From contig DFYK01000012.1 in assembly GCA_002383605.1 (NCBI GenBank), positions 1-11,511 of the forward strand: a stretch of 11,511 nt of DNA. The letters are read 5' to 3'. Shown here piece by piece: positions 6,256-11,511 of this stretch. Under the pieces are notes generated by a model, which saw only the letters and a list, made by a program, of their open reading frames with translations, did not search any database and had not been told where the DNA came from. A program made the position numbers and the translations under genes. Position 1 is the first letter of the stretch; the number at the start of each line of letters is the position of its first letter. This DNA comes from Proteiniphilum sp. UBA4084 (GTDB lineage: Bacteria; Bacteroidota; Bacteroidia; Bacteroidales; Dysgonomonadaceae).

Positions 6256-7104
6256 TCAGGATTCCTCGGTGGTCTGTTCGTCTTCCAAATCGGGGAATGA
6301 GGTTTTTTCCATGTGATTGTCCGGGTTCGAAGCCGCAGTGCTTGCTTTTCGGGCAATCACTTCCTGCAGTTCGTTGCTTTCTCGCAGTTTTCTGATCGCT
6401 ACCTTTGCAGCCATCTGGTGGGATTCTTTCTTGGAATAACCCTTGCCCGATCCTATTTCCACTCCACCCACTTTCACACAGGAACTGAAGACCGGATTGT
6501 TTTGTGCATCGTACGAAGCATCAGTTACTTCAAAAAGTACATCCACCTTATTCTTTTGGCCCCACTCGATAAGGCGCGATTTAAAATCGACCTCACTCTT
6601 GAGTACGGTATCAATGTTCAAATGTTGTTTGATGAGTGTTTCGTATACAAACTTCTTGGCTACACGGTAACCCTGGTCGAGATAGATAGCACCGATTAAT
6701 GCCTCCAGTGCATCTCCGTAGATATTGGTATTGTGCGCCAGGTTGCGTGTCGAAGAAACAATAAGCTTATCAAGCCCAAGCTCGACAGCCAATTTATTGA
6801 GCGTTTCCCGTTGAACAATGCGTGATCGTGTGCTGGTGAGAAATCCCTCCTTTTTATACTCAAACTTTTTATAAAGGATATCTGCGACAATGGCATCGAG
6901 GATGGCATCGCCCAGAAATTCAAGACGTTCATTATTCACCCACCTCCCTTTACTCGAACGGATCGAGGATGAACGATGCGTCATTGCTTCCCTGTAGAGA
7001 TCTATCCAGTCGGGATAGAATCCCAATACGTTGTAAAACGAAAGATAAGGCTCTTTACCTTTGTGTGGAAGAGCCTTGATCTTTTTTACGAATCTTCTTA
7101 ACAC
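6256..7104 (-). CDS. rnc: Ribonuclease III
   Basis: Double-strand-specific endoribonuclease of 282 residues, acting in rRNA and mRNA processing. The N-terminal catalytic domain contains the signature NNERLEFLGDAILD, with Glu59, Glu62 and Asp66, and later YGDALEALIGA with Asp131 and Glu134. These correspond to E. coli E38, E41, D45, D114 and E117. A double-stranded-RNA-binding domain follows at about 172-241 (FKSRLIEWGQK ... GKGYSKKESHQMAAKVAIRKL). The N-terminus is about 20 residues longer than E. coli RNase III, and a polar, probably disordered tail of about 40 residues ends the protein. The start codon is GTG at 7104-7102, one base beyond the fabF stop, which suggests translational coupling. 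It is the last gene of the acpP-fabF-rnc operon. Confidence 0.95.
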   Translation of the reverse strand: MLRRFVKKIKALPHKGKEPYLSFYNVLGFYPDWIDLYREAMTHRSSSIRSSKGRWVNNERLEFLGDAILDAIVADILYKKFEYKKEGFLTSTRSRIVQRETLNKLAVELGLDKLIVSSTRNLAHNTNIYGDALEALIGAIYLDQGYRVAKKFVYETLIKQHLNIDTVLKSEVDFKSRLIEWGQKNKVDVLFEVTDASYDAQNNPVFSSCVKVGGVEIGSGKGYSKKESHQMAAKVAIRKLRESNELQEVIARKASTAASNPDNHMEKTSFPDLEDEQTTEES

Positions 7105-7105
7105 A

Positions 7106-8368
7106 CTATTTGTTGTATTGCTTGAGAATTACACTTGCGTTGTGTCCCCCAAAGCCAAAAGTGTTAGATAACGCAGCTCTTATCTCCCTTTTTTGAGCTT
7201 TGTTGAATGTAAAGTTCAGGTTGTAATCAATCTCGGGATCCTCGTCCCCATCTTCATGGTTAATGGTCGGGGGGACAATCTGATCTCTGATTGCCAGGAT
7301 GCTGAACATGGTCTCCAGTGCACCGGCGCCTCCCAAAAGATGGCCGGTCATTGATTTGGTAGAACTGATGTTCAGTTTGTAGCTGTGATCACCGAATACT
7401 TCGAGGATGGCTTTGACTTCCGAAATATCTCCTACCGGTGTGGAGGTACCATGAACATTGATATAGTCAATATCTTCCGGCTTCATTTCGGCATCTTCCA
7501 GCGCGTTACGCATTACCAGCTTTGCACCCAATCCCTCGGGATGTGAAGCTGTGATATGATAAGCATCTGCCGACATTCCTCCGCCCACCACTTCGGCGTA
7601 AATGTTTGCACCGCGTGCGATGGCGTGTTCCAGCTCCTCCAGAATGAGGGCAGTACCACCCTCACCAATCACAAAACCGTCGCGACTGGCGCTGAACGGG
7701 CGTGAAGCGGTTTGCGGTGCATCATTGCGCGTGGACAAGGCATGCATGGCGCTGAAGCCTCCCACTGCCGACGGGCTGATGGTCGCTTCAGCACCCCCGG
7801 TGACGATCGCATTGGCTTTTCCCAGACGAATAAGATTAAACGCATCTACAATAGCGTTGGTAGATGAAGCACAAGCCGAGACGGTGGCATAGTTAGGGCC
7901 CCTCAGTCCATAAATCATAGAGATATGCCCTGCTGCGATATCCGCTATCATTTTCGGAATGAAAAAGGGATTGAACCGTGGTCCTTTCTCTTTGTTGAGA
8001 TAATATTCACCTACTTCGTCTTCAAAGGTTCTTATTCCTCCAATTCCTGCAGAAAATATCACGCCGATACGATCTCTGTTTTCTGTATCCAGATCGAGAC
8101 CCGAGCTTTCCATCGCTTCTTTTGCAGCATGGATGGCCAATTGGGCATACCGGTCGTATTTTCTTGCTTCCTTGCGATCGAACAGATCGCTTGGGTCGAA
8201 ATTTTTTACTTCACAGGCAAACTGTGTTTTAAAAAGCGATGCGTCGAAATGAGTAATAGGCCCGGCGCCACTTTTCCCCGCAAGGGCATTTTCCCATGTG
8301 GTTTGCACGTCGTTTCCGAGCGGGGTGATTGCCCCCAGGCCTGTTACTACTACTCTTTTTAACTCCAT
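7106..8368 (-). CDS. fabF: Beta-ketoacyl-ACP synthase II (FabF)
   Basis: The 420-residue condensing enzyme of type II fatty acid synthesis, which extends acyl-ACP with malonyl-ACP by decarboxylative Claisen condensation. The thiolase-fold signatures are all present: VVVTGLGAITPLG at the N-terminus; nucleophile Cys166 in TVSACASSTNAI; His306 in NVHGTSTPVGD; Lys338 and His343 in STKSMTGHLLGGAGA; and the C-terminal SNTFGFGGHNASV loop. The Cys-His-His triad identifies the FabB/FabF class rather than FabH (Cys-His-Asn). Among these, the length and the TPLG...TTW start favour FabF. It lies 12 bases downstream of acpP, its carrier substrate, and one base upstream of the rnc start codon, so the three genes are very likely one transcript from the promoter ahead of acpP. 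Confidence 0.96.
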   Translation of the reverse strand: MELKRVVVTGLGAITPLGNDVQTTWENALAGKSGAGPITHFDASLFKTQFACEVKNFDPSDLFDRKEARKYDRYAQLAIHAAKEAMESSGLDLDTENRDRIGVIFSAGIGGIRTFEDEVGEYYLNKEKGPRFNPFFIPKMIADIAAGHISMIYGLRGPNYATVSACASSTNAIVDAFNLIRLGKANAIVTGGAEATISPSAVGGFSAMHALSTRNDAPQTASRPFSASRDGFVIGEGGTALILEELEHAIARGANIYAEVVGGGMSADAYHITASHPEGLGAKLVMRNALEDAEMKPEDIDYINVHGTSTPVGDISEVKAILEVFGDHSYKLNISSTKSMTGHLLGGAGALETMFSILAIRDQIVPPTINHEDGDEDPEIDYNLNFTFNKAQKREIRAALSNTFGFGGHNASVILKQYNK

Positions 8369-8380
8369 GAATAAAATGGA

Positions 8381-8617
8381 TTATTTCGCGTGTTGTTCTA
8401 CATACGAAACAGCGTCTCCAACGGTAGAGATTTTTTCTGCTTGATCATCGGGAATGGAGATATTGAATTCTTTTTCGAATTCCATAATCAATTCTACCGT
8501 GTCAAGAGAGTCTGCTCCCAGATCATTGGTGAAACTGGCTGTTTCAGTAACTTCTGATTCTTCAACACCTAATTTGTCGACAATGATCGATTTTACTCTT
8601 TCTGCTACTTCAGACAT
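8381..8617 (-). CDS. acpP: Acyl carrier protein
   Basis: A small acidic four-helix protein of 78 residues that carries growing acyl chains on a phosphopantetheine arm. The attachment site is Ser37 in the hallmark GADSLDTVELIM, preceded by FTNDLG. Length and charge are standard for bacterial AcpP. It is the first gene of the operon with fabF and rnc. The leader between the predicted transcription start (near 8664) and the ATG is about 46 bases and very AT-rich, with runs such as AATTAATTAATA, and has no Shine-Dalgarno; this type of A/T-rich leader is typical of highly expressed genes in this phylum. The 154-base region upstream is shared with the divergent purN. Nothing abnormal is seen in the protein. 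Confidence 0.97.
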   Translation of the reverse strand: MSEVAERVKSIIVDKLGVEESEVTETASFTNDLGADSLDTVELIMEFEKEFNISIPDDQAEKISTVGDAVSYVEQHAK

Positions 8618-8669
8618 AACTTTCGATATTAATTAATAAATAAAAATTTTATTCTTAAATTTGCGATTG

Positions 8670-8702
8670 CAAAGTAACGCATTTTTTCTCTAATTGTGCA
8701 AA
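8670..8702 (-). promoter_or_regulatory. Promoter of the acpP-fabF-rnc operon
   Basis: Minus-strand TTTG (complement of 8699-8702), a 21-base spacer and TTACTTTG (complement of 8670-8677) match the Bacteroidetes -33/-7 pattern TTTG-N19/21-TAnnTTTG with one mismatch in the -7 element. The -33 element overlaps a TTGTGCA motif at 8694-8700, a possible control site. Confidence 0.6.
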
Positions 8703-8753
8703 CTTTTGCTCACTAAAATCAATAAAAGTGCACAAATACCGTTTTTTTGTGCA
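8694..8753. promoter_or_regulatory. Three TTGTGCA motifs between acpP and purN (candidate operator cluster)
   Basis: The heptamer TTGTGCA occurs at 8694-8700 (+), 8729-8735 (-, written TGCACAA) and 8747-8753 (+). The second and third form an inverted repeat with 8-base arms (TGCACAAA at 8729-8736, TTTGTGCA at 8746-8753) around a 9-base spacer; the first overlaps the acpP -33 box. The last lies 18 bases before the purN ATG. A dimeric regulator site controlling one or both genes is a fair reading; the regulator is unknown. Confidence 0.4.
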
Positions 8754-8771
8754 TAAAATAGTACTTTATTC

Positions 8772-9386
8772 ATGACCAATATTGCCATATTTGCCTCGGG
8801 CAGTGGCAGCAATGCCGAAAATATTGCTAACTATTTTAAGAGTAACCCCGACATCGGAGTTGCACTCATTCTTTCCAACAAACATGATGCGTACGTACAT
8901 GAACGGGCAAAGAAACTGGGTATTGCTTCTTTTTCCTTTACAAAAGTTGAGTTCGACGAAGGGACAAACGTACTGGATGTCCTGCGTAAATATGAGATAG
9001 ATTTCATCGTGCTGGCCGGTTTTTTGTTAAAAATATCACAACCCATTCTGGATGCCTTTTCAGGACGTATCATCAATATTCATCCTGCACTTCTTCCCAA
9101 ATATGGGGGTAAAGGAATGTATGGCGACAGGGTGCATCAGGCGGTGATTGATGCAGGCGAAACCGAGTCGGGCATCACCATCCATTATGTGAACGAGCAT
9201 TATGATGCAGGTCACATTATTTATCAGGTCAGCTGTGAAGTACAGACCGGTGACAGCTGTGACATCCTTGCGGCGCGGGTGCATGCTCTGGAGTACGCTC
9301 ATTACCCCAGGGTAATTGAGGCTGTGGTAAAAGAACTGCATACGAGGAAACAGACCCCTTCCAATGAAAAAGAGCGTGCTGGATAG
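8772..9386 (+). CDS. purN: Phosphoribosylglycinamide formyltransferase (GAR transformylase)
   Basis: A 204-residue cytoplasmic enzyme that transfers the formyl group from 10-formyltetrahydrofolate to GAR, the third step of de novo purine synthesis. The N-terminal phosphate-binding loop FASGSGSNAENI (about 7-18) binds GAR. The catalytic residues are Asn102 and His104 in INIHPALLPKYGGKG and Asp145 in NEHYDAGHII, matching E. coli N106, H108 and D144. The segment KGMYGDRVHQAVIDAGE (about 114-130) replaces the E. coli LHTHRQALENGDE and fits the PurN variants I know from Bacteroidetes. Length is normal; the last ten residues are a polar tail. The gene diverges from acpP. I did not find a clear -7 element for it, so its promoter is undefined; the leader just before ATG is AT-rich. 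Confidence 0.95.
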   Translation: MTNIAIFASGSGSNAENIANYFKSNPDIGVALILSNKHDAYVHERAKKLGIASFSFTKVEFDEGTNVLDVLRKYEIDFIVLAGFLLKISQPILDAFSGRIINIHPALLPKYGGKGMYGDRVHQAVIDAGETESGITIHYVNEHYDAGHIIYQVSCEVQTGDSCDILAARVHALEYAHYPRVIEAVVKELHTRKQTPSNEKERAG

Positions 9387-9439
9387 AAGATCGCACGGTA
9401 AAAAATAGAGTAGGATCACAGGAGTTGCAAAATAAATTG

Positions 9440-9447
9440 TATCTTTG
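9440..9447 (+). promoter_or_regulatory. -7 element of the tRNA-Leu promoter
   Basis: TATCTTTG is a full match to TAnnTTTG and lies 11 bases upstream of the mature tRNA 5' end, so transcription would start close to the tRNA, near 9453. No TTTG or TTG is found at 19-21 bases upstream; a TTG at 9425-9427 is too close. Confidence 0.55.
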
Positions 9448-9458
9448 CAGTCCATTTA

Positions 9459-9540
9459 GCGGCTGTGGCGTAATTGGTAGCCGCGCCAGACTTAGGATCT
9501 GGTGACGAGAGTCGTGGGGGTTCGAGTCCCTTCAGCCGCA
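9459..9540 (+). tRNA. tRNA-Leu (anticodon UAG)
   Basis: An 82-base class II tRNA with all arms visible. The acceptor stem GCGGCTG pairs with CAGCCGC at 9533-9539, followed by discriminator A. The D-arm contains AATTGGTAG. The anticodon stem CCAGA/TCTGG encloses the loop CTTAGGA, giving anticodon TAG, which reads CUN leucine codons. A long variable arm (TGACGAGAGTCGT) is typical of tRNA-Leu, and the T-loop is TTCGAGT. The base after the discriminator is CA rather than CCA, so CCA is not encoded and must be added by tRNA nucleotidyltransferase. It is preceded by a -7 element and followed by a strong terminator, so it is a single-gene unit. Confidence 0.96.
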
Positions 9541-9548
9541 CAAAACTG

Positions 9549-9581
9549 CTCCTTCAAAAGAAATTTTGAGGGAGTTTTTTT
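9549..9581 (+). terminator. Intrinsic terminator after tRNA-Leu
   Basis: CTCCTTCAAAA (9549-9559) and TTTTGAGGGAG (9564-9574) form an 11-base-pair stem with one G-T wobble around a GAAA loop, followed by seven T residues (9575-9581). It closes the tRNA unit and isolates it from the downstream receptor gene. It is the clearest intrinsic terminator in the window. Confidence 0.9.
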
Positions 9582-9720
9582 GCGTGATAGGTATGGTAAA
9601 TCTTTAGATGTCATTCATTGATGCGCCCTAGGATATCCCTGAAATGTAATTTTTTCTTCATAAAATATTAACGAGTCTGTAACATTAATAGTAGTTCTTT
9701 GTAACTCCATTTTTAAGGTT

Positions 9721-9733
9721 ATTAACTGTTAAT
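9721..9733. promoter_or_regulatory. 13-base palindrome just upstream of the SusC-like gene
   Basis: ATTAAC-T-GTTAAT is a perfect inverted repeat ending six bases before the ATG at 9740. It could be a regulator site or a small leader structure, but A/T-rich palindromes of this size also occur by chance. Nothing else recognisable was seen in the 158-base gap from 9582 to 9739; no good -33/-7 promoter pair is present. Confidence 0.25.
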
Positions 9734-9739
9734 TTATTT

Positions 9740-11511
9740 ATGAAAATAGTAAAGAGTAAAAGTCTTGTCTTTATGCTGCTCTGGAACTGGATTTTTTTTA
9801 CAGGTTATGTTGCAGCACAGGATAGCAAGGTCGCCGGAAATGTGACGGACATCAATGGACTGCCACTAATTGGGGTTAACGTTCTTGAAAAAGGTACTAC
9901 CAATGGCACGGTTACCGACATGGATGGGAACTACAGTTTACAAATTCCTGAAGGCGCTGTACTGGTCTATTCCTATATTGGTTTCTCCAATCAGGAAGTG
10001 CAGTGGAAAGGAGAGATTCCGTTAAATATCGTGCTACAGGAAGATTCGGAAATGCTTGGCGAACTGGTCGTCATCGGATATGGTACGCAGCGAAAAGTAA
10101 ATCTGTCAGGAGCTGTTGACCAGGTAGGAATAAAAGAACTGGAGGCAAAACCCATCACCAATATTTCACAGGGATTGCAGGGAATGGTACCCAACCTGAA
10201 CATCGATTTTACCAGCGGTGAACCGGGACAGGCAGCAAGAATAAACGTGCGCGGACTTACTTCCATCAACGGTGGTTCCCCGCTGATTCTGATTGATGGT
10301 ATTGCTGCTGACGCGAACGAACTCAATCGGATTCTTCCGGAGGATATCGAAAGTATATCGGTATTGAAAGATGCCGCATCGGCAGCTATTTATGGAGCCC
10401 GGGCAGCCTTTGGCGTAATCCTTATCACCACCAAAACAGGACGTACCGACAAAGTGCAGGTCGACTATAACAATAGCTTTACCTGGAAAAGGCCTTCCAT
10501 TCTCCCCGAAAAGTCATCTGACCCATATATTTATCTGAAAACAAAAAATATTGCCGTTTTGAATACACCATGGAGTGGCGGTCATGTGGCAAGCGATGAA
10601 AGACTGGAATGGGCGCGACAAAAATCTGACGATCCTTCTATTGATCCGGTGCGGCTTAACCCTTTGGATGAAACACAATGGGAATACATGGGAAACAAGG
10701 ATTGGACCTCCTATTTCATTGATAAATATACATTTTCCAATTCGCACCAGGTGGCTGTTTCCGGAAAAACAGATAAGACAACTTTTTATTTATCTGGCGG
10801 TTTCGACAAAGAAAACGGCATCTTGTCAAACATCGTAAAAAAGGATACTTATGACAGATACAACTTCAGGTTGAAAAGCAGTTATGATGTGACGGATTGG
10901 TTTACCCTGTCCAACAACATCTCTTACATTTCCACCGAACGGACGAAGCCTTCCTATTTCTGGAGTTCAAATATGTCGCTCTTTTACAACCTGGCACCGC
11001 AGGATCACGACCTGAATCCTGACGGTACCTGGGCCAATAACGCCGCAGGCAGGTTAATGGCAAGATTAAAGAACGGCGGGGAGGATATTCGCGCGTATGA
11101 CAGGATTCAAAGCACATTTGGCGGTGAATTTACTTTCCTGAAAGAGTTATTGAAATTCAATGCCAACTATTCGTTCGTGAAAGGGAACGAAGATTATAAT
11201 TACTACGAAACAAAATACCAAATAGGCTATGGTCCCGACGATGTGCGTGAGGAGGGTACCAGCAGCGCCTACAGGACATTTGCGTCTGAATTCTATAGTG
11301 TGCTGGATATCTTTGGTACGGCAAACTGGTTGAAGAACAAGAATCAATTTACAGCCATCCTGGGGTTCAATCAGGAGTACAGCCGCTATAACCTGACACT
11401 TGCCGAGCGGGAGGGACTGATATCCAATCAGCTGCCGACGATTGGCCTTGCCACTGGTCAGATGAATGTGGACGAGGATTTTATTGATTGGGCGATCAGA
11501 GGACTTTTCTA
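9740..11511 (+). CDS. SusC/RagA-family TonB-dependent outer membrane receptor (3' end outside window)
   Basis: The frame is open from the ATG at 9740 to the window end: 590 codons without a stop, so the gene is partial. A signal peptide (MKIVKSKSLVFMLLWNWIFF, then TGYVAA before QDSK) directs export. Next comes a carboxypeptidase-regulatory-like domain at about 30-100 (VAGNVTDINGLPLIGVNVLE, GTVTDMDGNYSL, YSYIGF). A TonB-box-like ELVVIGYGTQRK follows at about 108-119, and then the plug domain with INVRGLTSINGGSPLILIDG and the SusC/RagA signature ISVLKDAASAAIYGARAAFG with VILITTKTG at about 206-234. The remainder is beta-barrel-type sequence. No N-terminal STN domain is present, so FecA-like transmembrane signalling is not indicated. 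Such receptors pair with a SusD lipoprotein, usually encoded next, to import glycans or peptides; the substrate cannot be told. Start is supported by the signal peptide. Confidence 0.93.
   Translation, partial: MKIVKSKSLVFMLLWNWIFFTGYVAAQDSKVAGNVTDINGLPLIGVNVLEKGTTNGTVTDMDGNYSLQIPEGAVLVYSYIGFSNQEVQWKGEIPLNIVLQEDSEMLGELVVIGYGTQRKVNLSGAVDQVGIKELEAKPITNISQGLQGMVPNLNIDFTSGEPGQAARINVRGLTSINGGSPLILIDGIAADANELNRILPEDIESISVLKDAASAAIYGARAAFGVILITTKTGRTDKVQVDYNNSFTWKRPSILPEKSSDPYIYLKTKNIAVLNTPWSGGHVASDERLEWARQKSDDPSIDPVRLNPLDETQWEYMGNKDWTSYFIDKYTFSNSHQVAVSGKTDKTTFYLSGGFDKENGILSNIVKKDTYDRYNFRLKSSYDVTDWFTLSNNISYISTERTKPSYFWSSNMSLFYNLAPQDHDLNPDGTWANNAAGRLMARLKNGGEDIRAYDRIQSTFGGEFTFLKELLKFNANYSFVKGNEDYNYYETKYQIGYGPDDVREEGTSSAYRTFASEFYSVLDIFGTANWLKNKNQFTAILGFNQEYSRYNLTLAEREGLISNQLPTIGLATGQMNVDEDFIDWAIRGLF

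Noticed and set aside
9792..9799. Run of eight T residues within the signal-peptide coding part of the SusC-like gene, as a possible phase-variation tract.
   Set aside because: It simply encodes Ile-Phe-Phe in a hydrophobic signal, the frame is intact, and eight T residues in such a region are expected by composition.
1..11511. CRISPR arrays, insertion sequences, toxin-antitoxin pairs, phage or defence genes.
   Set aside because: No regularly spaced repeats, transposase or nuclease motifs, or small paired frames were seen; coding space is filled by core genes and one SusC-type receptor.

Overview
The window looks like a chromosomal stretch from an anaerobic member of the Bacteroidota, most likely Bacteroidales (Dysgonomonadaceae or Porphyromonadaceae-like). 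The reasons are a DUF4251 lipoprotein, a SusC/RagA-type TonB-dependent receptor, several TAnnTTTG (-7) promoter elements typical of the Bacteroidetes primary sigma factor, a general lack of Shine-Dalgarno sequences, and the gene order acpP-fabF-rnc facing pfkA, which I recall from other Bacteroidales. The taxonomic call is inference from protein character; no search was run.

Layout. Bases 1 to about 82 carry a minus-strand DnaK (Hsp70) fragment that stops abruptly and abuts a 5'-truncated plus-strand membrane protein (about 86-655). This junction is suspicious and may be an assembly chimera. Next come a DUF4251 lipoprotein (776-1273, +) and, convergent with a 6-base overlap, a secreted PhoA-family alkaline phosphatase (1268-2896, -). 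The phosphatase and surE (3058-3822, +) diverge from a 161-base region holding a -7 element on each strand and an imperfect palindrome between them. surE is followed by heptamer repeats and lpxB (3929-5065, +), the lipid A disaccharide synthase, then pfkA (5215-6231, +). On the minus strand, acpP (8381-8617), fabF (7106-8368) and rnc (6256-7104) form a tight operon converging on pfkA. purN (8772-9386, +) diverges from acpP across a region with three copies of a TTGTGCA motif. A tRNA-Leu(UAG) (9459-9540) with a good intrinsic terminator follows. From 9740 to the window end runs a partial SusC/RagA receptor, an open frame with no stop inside the window.

Functionally this is mostly core metabolism: envelope lipid A (lpxB), fatty acid synthesis (acpP, fabF), RNA processing (rnc), glycolysis (pfkA), purine synthesis (purN) and nucleotide/phosphate turnover (surE, alkaline phosphatase). 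The SusC homologue on the right probably opens an accessory nutrient-uptake locus just past the tRNA. I found no CRISPR array, insertion sequence, phage gene or defence system. The best leads are the left-edge chimera, the TTGTGCA cluster between acpP and purN, the palindrome between the phosphatase and surE, and the unusual active-site residues of the phosphofructokinase.
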